The notes under the pieces are model-generated. The model was not told the DNA's origin. It saw nothing but the letters and a program-made list of their open reading frames with translations, and ran no database searches. Below, piece after piece: positions 8,521 through 16,712 of a DNA stretch of 64,000 nt. Source of the DNA: Alloactinosynnema sp. L-07 (GTDB lineage Bacteria; Actinomycetota; Actinomycetes; Mycobacteriales; Pseudonocardiaceae); contig NZ_LN850107.1 of assembly GCF_900070365.1 (NCBI RefSeq), positions 6,820,001 to 6,884,000 of the forward strand. The letters run 5' to 3'. Position numbers and translations under genes: made by a program. How positions within the stretch are numbered: position 1 is the stretch's first letter; each line of letters starts with the position of its first letter.

Positions 8521-8830
8521 TACCGCGGCGTGTTCCGGTCCACCCATCGGCCAACGATTCGAGTCGTGTCGAATCGTTTGGCAAGGGTGGTGGTGGTGCG
8601 GTGAGCTTGTGGCCAGGGGGTACGGCCGGGGCCCAGCGCCCCGGCTGTGCTTGTTCATCGGTCGGCGAGGGCCGTGCCGCGGTCGGTGCGGCGGTGGACG
8701 ACGGCGCGGCCCGCGCGGCCCTTGGTGGGATCAGCACGAACTCGTCGCGCGGGCGACGGCGACAGCCGCACCGCCGCCGGCGTCGCCGCGTCGAAGTGGG
8801 CGACCAGGCGGGCCTATCCCCGGAATTGGG

Positions 8831-9661
8831 CTACTCGGCGAGTGCGAGTGCGACGGCCCTGGCTCCGGGGCTGTCCTCTTCGTCGACCCAGGTCTCGACC
8901 GCCCGGACGAACGACCATCGGCGGGCGAGGTCGTGGTCGAGGTCCATCGCGGCGACCACGGCGTCGAGGCGGGCGCGTGGGTCGTCTATGCGGTTCCACA
9001 GCAGGGCGAGCACGCCGAACTCCGGGTCGCCCGCGATCGGCTTCGGGTCGATCACCAGCCACGGTTCCCGCTCGCCGCGCAGCACGTTCTCGTAGTGCAG
9101 GTCCTCGTTGACCAGCCGGTTTCCCGCTCTCGGCGCCAGTTCGCGGCAGTACGCGACGGCCTGTTCGACTAGTTCGCGGGGCACCGCGCAGTCGCTGGCG
9201 GCGAGTTCGTCCGCCCATTGTTCGGCGGTGGTCCGGACGTGGCGCACGACGGCGGGCGAGGGGCGGTCGAGCCTGCGCGCCAGGCCCGCCACGACCTCGA
9301 TCGCCTCGGTGATCGGGACGTCGAGCAGGGAGGTGTCGGGGTCGAGCCGTTCGAGCAGCATCGACCAGTCCGACGGCTCGTGGGCGAGCAGCCGGACCGC
9401 GCCGTCTCCGTCCCAAAGGGACAGTGTGAGCGCCTCGTGTTCGGCTTCCTCGTGCGGCCAGGGAAGTTTCAGGACCGCGGGGGAGCCGTCCGCGCGCCGG
9501 ACCGGGACGACGAGGGCGACGTATCCGTAGTTCGGCTCGCCGTCCGGCGTCAGGTCCCAGCGGCGGGCGCAGCGGGTGGCGAGGTCGGGCAGGTCGGCGA
9601 TCCAGCGGAGTTCGTCGGGTTCGGTGAAGCCGTCGGCGAAGTCGGCGGGCACGGTGAGCAC
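8831..9661 (-). CDS. Aminoglycoside/hydroxyurea-type antibiotic kinase (APH(6)/hydroxyurea kinase family)
   Basis: About 276 residues with a kinase-like phosphotransferase fold. The catalytic loop reads [10 protein letters not shown], followed by the VIDPKPI metal-binding segment; both are typical of streptomycin 6-kinase and hydroxyurea kinase relatives. An upstream lysine region (AVLKLPW) fits the ATP site. The usual catalytic His-x-Asp-x-x is changed to N-E-D-L-H, so activity on a drug is uncertain. GTG at 9661 or 9652 is the likely start; no SD is evident. It may be a resistance gene or a housekeeping small-molecule kinase. Confidence 0.8.
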   Translation of the reverse strand: MLTVPADFADGFTEPDELRWIADLPDLATRCARRWDLTPDGEPNYGYVALVVPVRRADGSPAVLKLPWPHEEAEHEALTLSLWDGDGAVRLLAHEPSDWSMLLERLDPDTSLLDVPITEAIEVVAGLARRLDRPSPAVVRHVRTTAEQWADELAASDCAVPRELVEQAVAYCRELAPRAGNRLVNEDLHYENVLRGEREPWLVIDPKPIAGDPEFGVLALLWNRIDDPRARLDAVVAAMDLDHDLARRWSFVRAVETWVDEEDSPGARAVALALAE

Positions 9662-9668
9662 AGTGTCA

Positions 9669-9700
9669 GTGTGGCCACACCGATGTCGCGGTGGCCACAA
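9669..9700. promoter_or_regulatory. Two GTGGCCAC palindromes 20 bp apart, probable operator
   Basis: GTGTGGCCACAC at 9669-9680 is a perfect 12-bp palindrome. GTGGCCAC recurs at 9691-9698. The 20-bp spacing puts both on one DNA face. They lie in the divergent interval directly upstream of the kinase start and 80-110 bp upstream of the lyase gene. Confidence 0.45.
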
Positions 9701-9743
9701 TGGCGGTCCAGATCCAGGCGTGGTCGACTACAACTCTCCAGTG

Positions 9744-9760
9744 GTTACCGGCCGGTTAAC
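9744..9760. promoter_or_regulatory. GTTACCGG-CCGGTTAAC inverted repeat upstream of the malyl-CoA lyase gene
   Basis: Arms GTTACCGG (9744-9751) and CCGGTTAAC (9752-9760) form a nearly perfect dyad 21 bases before the ATG at 9782, a position suited to a repressor. Related GTTAACC/GGTAAC arms precede the acyl-CoA dehydrogenase at 14227. Confidence 0.4.
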
Positions 9761-9781
9761 CCCGTTCCGAACGGAGGCTCG

Positions 9782-10858
9782 ATGCGTTCACCGAAGGACT
9801 TCTTCCGCCCGCTCGCGGTAGGTGCGCCCGAGCCGGTGCGGGAGATCCCGTTCCGGCCGTCGCGCATGATCCACTTCTTCGACCCGAGCAACGAGAAGAT
9901 GGCCGCGAAGGTGCCGGACATGGCCGCGCAGGCCGACGTCGTCCTCGGCAACCTGGAAGACGCCGTGCGCGCCGACCGCAAGGAGGCCGCGCGCGAGGGT
10001 CTGGTGAAGATCGCCAGGGCCACCGACTTCGGCGACACCCAGCTGTGGACCAGGGTCAACAGCCTCGACTCGCCGTGGGTCCTCGACGACCTGGTCACCC
10101 TGGTCACCGAGGTCGGCGACAAGCTCGACGTGATCATGGTCCCGAAGGTCGAGGGCGCCCACGACATCCACTACGTCGACCGGCTGCTGGCCCAGCTCGA
10201 GGCCCGTGCGGGCCTGGAGCGGCCGCTGCTGGTGCACGCCATCCTGGAGACCGCCAGCGGCGTGGCCAATGTCGAGGAGATCGCCACCGCGAGCCCGCGC
10301 ATGCAGGGCATCTCGCTGGGCCCGGCCGACCTCGCCGCGAGCCGCCGGATGAAGACCACCAGGGTCGGCGGCGGCCACCCCGGCTACCTCGTGCGCACCG
10401 ACCCCGTCGGCGACGATCTGACCGAGGGCCGCACCACATACCAGCAGGACCTGTGGCACTACACCGTCGCGCGCATGGTCGACGCCTGCGCGGGCGCGGG
10501 GATCCTGCCGTACTACGGCCCGTTCGGCGACATCGCCGACGTCGTGGCCTGCGAGGACCAGTTCCGCAACGCCTTCCTGCTCGGCTGCGTCGGCGCGTGG
10601 AGCCTGCACCCCAAGCAGATCGCCATCGCCAAGAAGGTCTTCTCCCCGGCCCCGGAGGACGTCGCGTGGGCGCGGCGGGTCATCGCGGCGATGGGTGACG
10701 GCACGGGCGCGGTCATGATCGACGGCAAGATGCAGGACGACGCCACGGTGAAGCAGTGCCGCGTCGTGGCCGAACTCGCCGACGCCCTCGCCGCGCGCGA
10801 CCCCGAGTTGGCCTCCGCCTACGACACCGCCACCAAGGAGGCGCTGGCCAGTGAGTGA
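9782..10858 (+). CDS. HpcH/HpaI-family lyase resembling (S)-malyl-CoA/beta-methylmalyl-CoA/citramalyl-CoA lyase
   Basis: The 358-residue product closely resembles, from memory, the Chloroflexus malyl-CoA lyase type: an opening like [15 protein letters not shown], then [41 protein letters not shown] and a late [11 protein letters not shown]. Glu and Asp in these motifs bind the catalytic Mg2+. Such enzymes cleave malyl-CoA or citramalyl-CoA into glyoxylate or pyruvate plus acyl-CoA. The ATG at 9782 follows GGAGG. The next gene, also a CoA-ester lyase, starts inside its last codons, so the two are translationally coupled. Confidence 0.85.
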   Translation: MRSPKDFFRPLAVGAPEPVREIPFRPSRMIHFFDPSNEKMAAKVPDMAAQADVVLGNLEDAVRADRKEAAREGLVKIARATDFGDTQLWTRVNSLDSPWVLDDLVTLVTEVGDKLDVIMVPKVEGAHDIHYVDRLLAQLEARAGLERPLLVHAILETASGVANVEEIATASPRMQGISLGPADLAASRRMKTTRVGGGHPGYLVRTDPVGDDLTEGRTTYQQDLWHYTVARMVDACAGAGILPYYGPFGDIADVVACEDQFRNAFLLGCVGAWSLHPKQIAIAKKVFSPAPEDVAWARRVIAAMGDGTGAVMIDGKMQDDATVKQCRVVAELADALAARDPELASAYDTATKEALASE

Positions 10859-11747
10859 GTCGACGCTGCCTGACACCGGTTCGGCACCGCGCCCCCGCCG
10901 GTCGGTCCTCTACATGCCGGGCGCCAACGAGCGCGCGCTGGAGAAGGCCAAGACCCTGCCCGCCGACGCGCTGATCCTCGATCTGGAGGACTCCGTGGCC
11001 CCCGACGCCAAGGCCGAGGGGCGCGAGCGGGTCTGCGCGGCCGTCGCGAACGGCGGCTACGGCAACCGCGAGCTGACCATCCGGATCAACGGCCTTGGCA
11101 CCCAGTGGCACGCCGACGACCTGCGGGCCGCCGCCAAGGCCGGGCCCGCCGCCGTCGTGGTCCCGAAGGTCAACAGCGCCACCGAGGTGCACGCCATCGA
11201 GCGCGCGCTGGAGGCCGCGGGCGCCCCCGACCACACCGCGATCTGGGCGATGGTCGAGACGCCCATCGCCATGCTGCGCGCCCATGACATCGCCGCGGCG
11301 TCCGAGCGGCTGACGGTGTTCGTCATGGGCACCAACGACCTGGCCAAGGAACTGCACGCCGAGCACGTGCCCGGCCGCGCGCCGCTGCTGGGCGGGCTGT
11401 CGCTGGCGCTGCTGGCGGCCAGGGCGACCGGCAAGGTCATCCTCGACGGCGTCTACAACGACGTGAAGGACCTCGACGGCTTCGCCGCGGAATGCCTGCA
11501 GGGCAGGCAGTTCGGCTTCGACGGCAAGACGCTGATCCACCCCGGCCAGATCGAGCCGTGCAACCAGGCCTTCGCTCCGTCCGAGGCCGAGGTCGCCCAG
11601 TCGCGCAAGATCATCGAGGCGTTCGAGGCGGCCGCCGCCGAGGGGCGCGGCGTGGTCACCGTGGACGGCCGAATGATCGAGAACCTGCACGTCGACAACG
11701 CCCGCCGGATCCTCGCCGTCGCCGCCGCGATCGACGATCTGGGCTGA
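10851..11747 (+). CDS. CitE-like CoA ester lyase
   Basis: This 298-residue TIM-barrel protein of the HpcH/HpaI family has [17 protein letters not shown] at the N-terminus, [22 protein letters not shown] and [13 protein letters not shown]. It lacks the other citrate lyase subunits, so it probably acts on L-malyl-CoA, citramalyl-CoA or a similar thioester rather than citrate. The GTG start at 10851 overlaps the upstream lyase by 8 bases. M. tuberculosis CitE (Rv2498c) is a comparable stand-alone protein. A strong terminator follows. Confidence 0.87.
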   Translation: MSESTLPDTGSAPRPRRSVLYMPGANERALEKAKTLPADALILDLEDSVAPDAKAEGRERVCAAVANGGYGNRELTIRINGLGTQWHADDLRAAAKAGPAAVVVPKVNSATEVHAIERALEAAGAPDHTAIWAMVETPIAMLRAHDIAAASERLTVFVMGTNDLAKELHAEHVPGRAPLLGGLSLALLAARATGKVILDGVYNDVKDLDGFAAECLQGRQFGFDGKTLIHPGQIEPCNQAFAPSEAEVAQSRKIIEAFEAAAAEGRGVVTVDGRMIENLHVDNARRILAVAAAIDDLG

Positions 11748-11765
11748 TCCGCACAGTGCTCCGCC

Positions 11766-11800
11766 GGACCGCCCGCGCCTTTCCCCGGCGCGGGCGGTCC
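11766..11800 (+). terminator. Strong hairpin terminator after the lyase pair
   Basis: A perfect 14-bp stem (11766-11779 with 11787-11800; left arm GGACCGCCCGCGCC) has a 7-base loop and begins 18 bases after the citE-like stop. No long T-run follows, as is common in actinobacteria. The remainder of the 11748-12066 interval shows no gene. Confidence 0.75.
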
Positions 11801-12066
11801 GCGTTTCCGCGCATTCTCTGACCTCCGTCGCCGACGAAAGGTTGCCCCGAATCCGGGCGCATATCCGCGTGCGGAACCGGGCGGTTGGAGGTGACGAAGA
11901 GTCGTGGAAACGCGCTATGGTACGGCCGATGTTCACCCGTTCGGGCACTTGCACCGCGGCCCGAGGGGTACTGAATTGTCGCCACTCCGGCGAGTGATCA
12001 CTCCGCCTTTCCCGTCATGGCGAGTTGTTTTGGGACTAATCGACACGGAGAAGAGGAACGATTCGA

Positions 12067-12858
12067 GTGCTCGATGAGCAGGAGGAAACGCCCGCGCCGT
12101 CGCGCGCGGCGGGCAGACGCGGCAGGCCCGCGCTCAGCAGGCTGCGGACCACCGCCGACTTCACCAACGACAAGCTCAGTCCCGACGACCGCAAGCTCGT
12201 CCTGTTCCTGCTTGTCGTGCTGGTCGACGAGAACGACTCCCTGAGTGAGTCCTATCGGGCCGTGGCCGAGGAATACGGCCACCTGCCTGGCCACTGGGCC
12301 TACGGCAGTGATCTGGGCGACCTGCAGAAGAAGTGCTCCAAGTTCCTCGGGCGCGGCGCCCGCAGAAGGCCGCGGTGGGAGGAGATCCGCGACGTGCTGG
12401 CGGTCGCGGTGTCCGACGGAAACCGGCCGGTGATCACCGCGATGGCCGCGGGACTGTACTGTCGCGCGGCGACGCTGCGCAGTCCCGGCAGCGGGTACAC
12501 CGGGGTGATCAGGCTGCCGTCCTGGATCGACGACCCGGAGGTGTCGCGCGGGCAGATCCACGACTCGGTCGGCGCGGTCACCGTCTCCCGGCCGCGCGAG
12601 ATCGACCCGCCCAGCGCGCGCGAGTCGGCAGTCCAGGCCGTGCTTCACGCACGTCTGCGGGACCAGCGGTCGGAGTTCCAGCGCCGCGAACACCAACTGC
12701 GCCGCGAGGTCGGCGAGGCGCACCGCCGCGGCGACGCCCTGGCCGAACTCGCCCAGCACTATCTGCGTCTGGTGCATCCCGGTGTCAGCGACGACTACCT
12801 CCGGCGGGTGTTCATCGCCGACCTCAACGCCCGTATCGATTCTCTCCCCCGTCGGTGA
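12067..12858 (+). CDS. Protein of unknown function, possibly a DNA-binding regulator
   Basis: 263 residues, soluble, no signal peptide. The N-terminus is Arg-rich (RRGRPALSRLRTT). A helical region around 45-110 (SYRAVAEEYG followed by a KKCSKFLGRG segment) could be an atypical helix-turn-helix. The middle contains YTGVIRLPSWIDDPE. The C-terminal 90 residues are charged and probably coiled coil. I do not recognise a family. GTG at 12067 is the best start, with AAGAGGAA about 10 bases upstream. It stands alone between two terminator-like or gene-free intervals, suggesting a monocistronic gene. Confidence 0.6.
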   Translation: MLDEQEETPAPSRAAGRRGRPALSRLRTTADFTNDKLSPDDRKLVLFLLVVLVDENDSLSESYRAVAEEYGHLPGHWAYGSDLGDLQKKCSKFLGRGARRRPRWEEIRDVLAVAVSDGNRPVITAMAAGLYCRAATLRSPGSGYTGVIRLPSWIDDPEVSRGQIHDSVGAVTVSRPREIDPPSARESAVQAVLHARLRDQRSEFQRREHQLRREVGEAHRRGDALAELAQHYLRLVHPGVSDDYLRRVFIADLNARIDSLPRR

Positions 12859-13048
12859 TGTGATCACCAGCCGACCAAAGCGCTGATCACACCGCCTCGC
12901 GGACGGCCCGGTGCCCACGGCATCGGGCCGTTCCCGTCGCGCGAACCTATCCAGTCCCACGCTGACCAGGGGACTTTCCCGGCGAGTTCACTCACCTGGA
13001 CTAACGCGGGCGGGGAGTAACATCGAGAGTGGGAAAAGGGAGCCCACC

Positions 13049-13885
13049 ATGGTTCTCCTCTATGTATTGGCCTCGGCCCTGTTCACCGCCGCGGTGATCC
13101 TGAGCACGTGCACCAGGATCGTGCGCCAGTACGAGCGCGGCATCGTCTTCCGCTTCGGCCGCGTGCGCCCCCACGTGCGCCAACCCGGCCTCGCGGTGCT
13201 GCTCCCGGCCGCCGATCGGCTGCAGAAGGTCAACATGCAGATCGTGACGATGCCGGTGCCAGCCCAGGACGGCATCACCCGCGACAACGTGACGGTCCGG
13301 GTCGACGCGGTCGTCTACTTCAAAGTCATCGATCCAGTCCTGGCCGTGGTGTCCGTGCAGGACTATCAGTACGCGGTGGGCCAGACCGCGCAGACCTCGC
13401 TGCGGTCGATCATCGGCAAGAGCGACCTCGACGACCTGCTGTCCAACCGCGAACGGCTCAACCAGGGCCTGGAGATGATGATCGACAGCCCCGCCCTGGA
13501 GTGGGGGATCCACATCGACCGCGTCGAGATCAAGGACGTCGCGCTGCCGGAGTCGATGAAGCGGTCCATGTCCCGCCAGGCCGAGGCCGAACGCGAGCGC
13601 CGCGCCAGGGTCATCTCCGCCGATGGCGAACTCCAGGCCTCGCACAAGCTCGCCGAGGCCGCCAGGACCATGGCCGACACCCCCGCCGCGCTGCAGCTGC
13701 GCCTGCTGGAGACGGTGGTGGAGGTCGCCGCGGAGAAGAACTCGACGCTGGTGCTGCCCTTCCCGGTCGAGCTGCTCCGGTTCCTGGAGGCCGCGTCCAG
13801 TAATCGGTTCGTTACCGATCCCGGAGGACACGGAAAGGTCACGGAGCAGGTCAACGACGTCACGGGACGTGAAAGGTTGTCGTGA
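13049..13885 (+). CDS. SPFH/Band 7 (slipin/stomatin-like) membrane protein
   Basis: 278 residues. One N-terminal membrane segment (1-20) precedes a Band 7 domain: VRQYERGIVFRFGRV, then ITRDNVTVRVDAVVYFKV, LRSIIGKSDLDDLLSNRERLN, and IKDVALPESMKRSMSRQAEAERERRA leading into a coiled coil. These proteins oligomerise into membrane scaffolds and are often linked to protease or membrane-stress functions. No NfeD partner is adjacent. ATG at 13049 has SD-like AAAAGGGA upstream. The C-terminal 25 residues are polar and unlike the family core. Confidence 0.9.
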   Translation: MVLLYVLASALFTAAVILSTCTRIVRQYERGIVFRFGRVRPHVRQPGLAVLLPAADRLQKVNMQIVTMPVPAQDGITRDNVTVRVDAVVYFKVIDPVLAVVSVQDYQYAVGQTAQTSLRSIIGKSDLDDLLSNRERLNQGLEMMIDSPALEWGIHIDRVEIKDVALPESMKRSMSRQAEAERERRARVISADGELQASHKLAEAARTMADTPAALQLRLLETVVEVAAEKNSTLVLPFPVELLRFLEAASSNRFVTDPGGHGKVTEQVNDVTGRERLS

Positions 13886-13948
13886 CATAACGCACAGATC
13901 ACGGCCGGAGCTTGCTTTGACCCCCACCCGGCAGGCGACGCTAGGGGC

Positions 13949-14137
13949 ATGGGTAGACACCGCGACACCTCATCGGAGGGCCGAAGTCTTCTGAGCCTGT
14001 TCGGCGGACGCCGCCGCCAGGCCGACGACCTCTTCGACCGCAGCTTCCGCTCCTGCGACGGCTGTGGGGCCGACGTGTACATCCTCGCCGAGGAGTGCCG
14101 CGGCTGCGGCGACCGGCTGGTGCTGCGCGCGGGCTGA
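13949..14137 (+). CDS. Small zinc-ribbon protein
   Basis: A 62-residue protein with two CxxC pairs (CDGC at about 36-39 and CRGC at about 50-53) separated by 10 residues, forming a likely single zinc ribbon. The first half is basic and polar. Its function is unknown. There is no clear SD; a TTGACC with a TAGGGG box near 13917-13946 would place transcription at or near the ATG, so it may be leaderless. The ribbon and a clean stop argue for a real gene despite its size. Confidence 0.55.
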   Translation: MGRHRDTSSEGRSLLSLFGGRRRQADDLFDRSFRSCDGCGADVYILAEECRGCGDRLVLRAG

Positions 14138-14170
14138 GTGGTCCTGCGCACTTCTGTGCCGCGAACGGGC

Positions 14171-14197
14171 GTTAACCAGTAGATACTCCTGGGTAAC
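14171..14197. promoter_or_regulatory. Imperfect 27-bp inverted repeat, probable repressor operator of the acyl-CoA dehydrogenase
   Basis: Arms GTTAACCAG (14171-14179) and CCTGGGTAAC (14188-14197) pair at most positions. The dyad sits 29 bases before the ATG at 14227. Its outer GTTAAC-type arms recall those before the lyase gene at 9782. Confidence 0.45.
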
Positions 14198-14226
14198 TCA
14201 AGTGCCGTCTCGCCTAGGGAGCTCGC

Positions 14227-15423
14227 ATGGCCCGCCTCGCCCAGACCGCCGGACTGACTGACGTCCAGCGGGAGATCCTGTCCACGGTCAAGGACTTCGT
14301 GGACAAGGAGATCATCCCGCACGCGCAGGCCTTGGAGCACGCGGACGAGTACCCGACCGACATCGTCGAGGGCATGAAGGAGATGGGCCTGTTCGGGCTC
14401 ACCATCCCGGAGGAGTACGGCGGTCTCGGCGAGTCGCTGCTCACCTACGCGCTGGTCGTCGAGCAGATCGCCCGCGGCTGGATGAGCGTGTCGGGTGTCA
14501 TCAACACCCACTTCATCGTCGCCCACATGGTCAAGCAGCACGGCACGGACGCGCAGAAGGCGCACTACCTGCCGAAGATGGCGACCGGCGAGGTCCGCGG
14601 CTCGTTCTCCATGTCCGAGCCGGACCTGGGCTCCGACGTCGCCGCGATCAAGACCCGCGCCAAGCGCGATGGCGACGACTACGTCATCAACGGCGCCAAG
14701 ATGTGGCTGACCAACGGCGGCTCGTCGAACCTGATCGCCCTGCTCGCCAAGACCGACGAGGGCGCCGACAAGCCCTACCAGAACCTCACCACGTTCCTCG
14801 TGGACAAGCCGTCCGGGTTCGGTGAGGTCGTTCCCGGGCTCACCATCCCCGGCAAGATCGACAAGATGGGCTACAAGGGCGTCGACACCACCGAGGCCGT
14901 GTTCGACGGCTTCCGCATCGGCGCCGACAAGGTCCTCGGCGAGGCGCCCGGCAAGGGCTTCTCGTACATGATGGACGGCGTCGAGGTCGGCCGCGTGAAC
15001 GTCGCCGCCCGCGCCTGCGGCATCGCGATCCGCGCGTTCGAGCTGGCAGTAGAGTACGCCCAGCAGCGCAGGACCTTCGGCAAGGCCATCGCCGAGCACC
15101 AGGCCATCGCCTTCAAGCTCGCCGAGATGGCCACCAAGGTCGAGGCCGCCCACCTGATGATGGTCAACGCCGCGCGCCTGAAGGACTCGGGCGAGCGCAA
15201 CGACGTCGAGGCGGGCATGGCCAAGCTCATCGCCTCGGAGTACTGCGCCGAGGTCACCCAGGAGTCCTTCCGCATCCACGGCGGCTACGGCTACTCCAAG
15301 GAGTACGAGATCGAGCGCCTCATGCGCGAGGCCCCGTTCCTGCTCATCGGCGAGGGCACCAGCGAGATCCAGAAGACCATCATCTCGCGCGGCCTGCTCC
15401 GGGAGTACAAGTCACGCGGCTAG
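14227..15423 (+). CDS. Acyl-CoA dehydrogenase
   Basis: 398 residues with the standard FAD acyl-CoA dehydrogenase fold: the FAD/substrate signature FSMSEPDLGSD, WLTNGG, RAFELAVEYAQQRRTFGKAI, RIHGGYGYSKEYEIERLMREA (the Glu in this region is a candidate catalytic base) and a C-terminal GTSEIQ flavin motif. Substrate is not evident; with lyases and MaoC nearby, a branched or C5 dicarboxylic acyl-CoA is plausible. SD AGGGAG precedes the ATG by 6 bases. The TAG stop uses two bases of the adjoining palindromic element. Confidence 0.92.
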   Translation: MARLAQTAGLTDVQREILSTVKDFVDKEIIPHAQALEHADEYPTDIVEGMKEMGLFGLTIPEEYGGLGESLLTYALVVEQIARGWMSVSGVINTHFIVAHMVKQHGTDAQKAHYLPKMATGEVRGSFSMSEPDLGSDVAAIKTRAKRDGDDYVINGAKMWLTNGGSSNLIALLAKTDEGADKPYQNLTTFLVDKPSGFGEVVPGLTIPGKIDKMGYKGVDTTEAVFDGFRIGADKVLGEAPGKGFSYMMDGVEVGRVNVAARACGIAIRAFELAVEYAQQRRTFGKAIAEHQAIAFKLAEMATKVEAAHLMMVNAARLKDSGERNDVEAGMAKLIASEYCAEVTQESFRIHGGYGYSKEYEIERLMREAPFLLIGEGTSEIQKTIISRGLLREYKSRG

Positions 15424-15585
15424 TGGTGTGTCCATGAGCGTTGTCGGGCTATCGGCGGATCCAGGTTTCCGCTGGGCGTGCCGCCGGAATGCCGCTCGTA
15501 CTGGGGTGTACTTGGGCGTTTCGGCGGTGCGGCCTGCGGGAAGCTGGGCCGTCGAGAGCCTGGCAACGATCGTGGACACACCACT
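15422..15585. mobile_element. 164-bp palindromic MITE-like element with 4-bp target duplication
   Basis: The left end AGTGGTGTGTCCA and right end TGGACACACCACT are perfect 13-bp terminal inverted repeats. Homology between the arms continues inward at roughly 80% almost to the centre, so the whole element can fold on itself. GGCT flanks it on both sides (15418-15421 and 15586-15589), a probable target-site duplication. It encodes no protein. Its first two bases complete the TAG stop of the acyl-CoA dehydrogenase. Confidence 0.75.
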
Positions 15586-15629
15586 GGCTTGAAATTCCGA
15601 GGACGCGCACTACCTGGCAAGATGGAGGG

Positions 15630-16151
15630 ATGACCGCGTTCTCGGGCTCCTCGCGAGCCAATCAGGGTCTGCCCAAGGTGCCGACACCGCCCAGCGGCTG
15701 GCCGATCGGGTCCTACGGCACCTACCAGGAGGCCCACCGCGCGGTGGAGCACCTGGCGGGCAATGAGTTCCCGGTCGAGGAAGTGACCATCGTCGGGGTC
15801 GACCTGATGCTGGTGGAGCGCGTCATCGGCAAGCTGAGCTGGCCGAAGGTGCTCGGCACCGGCGCGCTGTCAGGTGCCTGGTTCGGCCTGTTCGTCGGCC
15901 TGCTGCTTGGGCTGTTCAGCCAGCAGCAGGCCTCGTTCGCGCCGATCCTCGTCGGCCTGTCCGCGGGCGTGGTGTTCGGCCTGGTCTTCGCCGCCGTCGG
16001 CTACGCGAGCACGCGCGGCCGCGGCCGGGAGATCGCCTCGGCCACCCAGCTGGTCGCGGGCCGCTACGACGTCCTCGCCCAGCCGCGCAACGCCGAGAAG
16101 GCCCGCGACCTGCTGGCCAAGCTCGCCATGGGCCCCGGCGGGCTGAGCTAG
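15630..16151 (+). CDS. GSP17M-like general stress membrane protein
   Basis: 173 residues. An N-terminal general-stress-protein-17M-like domain (GSYGTYQEAHRAVEHLAG, then EEVTIVGVDL) is followed by two membrane segments (about 72-95 and 100-120) rich in Gly, and a short cytoplasmic tail. M. tuberculosis Rv1234 is a similar size and lies in the corresponding region. Role unknown. The ATG at 15630 follows GGAGG with tight spacing. Without the upstream MITE-like element, the acyl-CoA dehydrogenase frame would end in an ATGA overlap with this start. Confidence 0.83.
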   Translation: MTAFSGSSRANQGLPKVPTPPSGWPIGSYGTYQEAHRAVEHLAGNEFPVEEVTIVGVDLMLVERVIGKLSWPKVLGTGALSGAWFGLFVGLLLGLFSQQQASFAPILVGLSAGVVFGLVFAAVGYASTRGRGREIASATQLVAGRYDVLAQPRNAEKARDLLAKLAMGPGGLS

Positions 16152-16252
16152 CCCGAATCGCGGCCTGCTCGGCAGACCCCGCGACAACCTGACCTACGCG
16201 GGCCTGTGGACAACTGTTTGCCCGCTTGCCGATCTTTCTCCACCCTGGACAC

Positions 16253-16279
16253 CAGGCGCCTCGACTGGCGAGGCGCCTG
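16253..16279 (+). promoter_or_regulatory. Perfect 11-bp hairpin just upstream of the secreted inhibitor gene
   Basis: CAGGCGCCTCG (16253-16263) and CGAGGCGCCTG (16269-16279) flank a 5-base loop. It ends 21 bases before the ATG at 16301 and just before the SD-like ACAGGGG. It could stabilise or gate the leader, or end upstream transcription. Confidence 0.5.
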
Positions 16280-16300
16280 AGGGAACAGGGGAATGTCCTT

Positions 16301-16666
16301 ATGCGCACCATCTTTCGCGCCGCGCTCGCCGTCCTGCTCGCACTGTCCACAGTGCTCGGTCTCGGCGCCGCCGCCACGGCGGATCCACTCCCGTGTGACG
16401 CGGGCGAGCTGTGCCTGTGGTCCGAGCCGAACTTCGGTGGGGAACTGATAGTCCTGACGCTGTCGGATACGGGAGTGGAGGAGTGCGTGCCGTTGTCGGA
16501 GGACATCGGCGTGCGGTCGTTCATCAACCGGCTGAGCATGCCGACGACGGTCTATCAGGATCAGGAATGCTCGACCGATGGCGAGTTCGACACATATCCA
16601 GGCAGCGGCACATTCGTCCCGTCGGCGCCGTTCACCGTCCGGGCGGTACAGATCTGGACACTGTGA
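16301..16666 (+). CDS. Secreted peptidase inhibitor family I36-like protein
   Basis: 121 residues with a Sec signal peptide (RTIFRAALAVLLALSTVLGLGAAATA, cleavage near ATA-DP). The mature part opens with CDAGELCLWSEPNFGGE, the beta/gamma-crystallin-like signature of the I36 (SMPI) metalloproteinase inhibitor family, and has four cysteines likely in two disulfides. Such proteins inhibit extracellular peptidases in Streptomyces. The ATG at 16301 starts the signal peptide directly. Confidence 0.82.
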   Translation: MRTIFRAALAVLLALSTVLGLGAAATADPLPCDAGELCLWSEPNFGGELIVLTLSDTGVEECVPLSEDIGVRSFINRLSMPTTVYQDQECSTDGEFDTYPGSGTFVPSAPFTVRAVQIWTL

Positions 16667-16712
16667 TGACAGCCTGCCGCGGACCCGCGTACGTCAACGA
16701 GATCGCTGTCGC

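Noticed and set aside
13366..15279. 637-codon minus-strand frame opposite the slipin and acyl-CoA dehydrogenase genes
   Set aside because: Antisense shadow of GC-rich genes; no recognisable domain.
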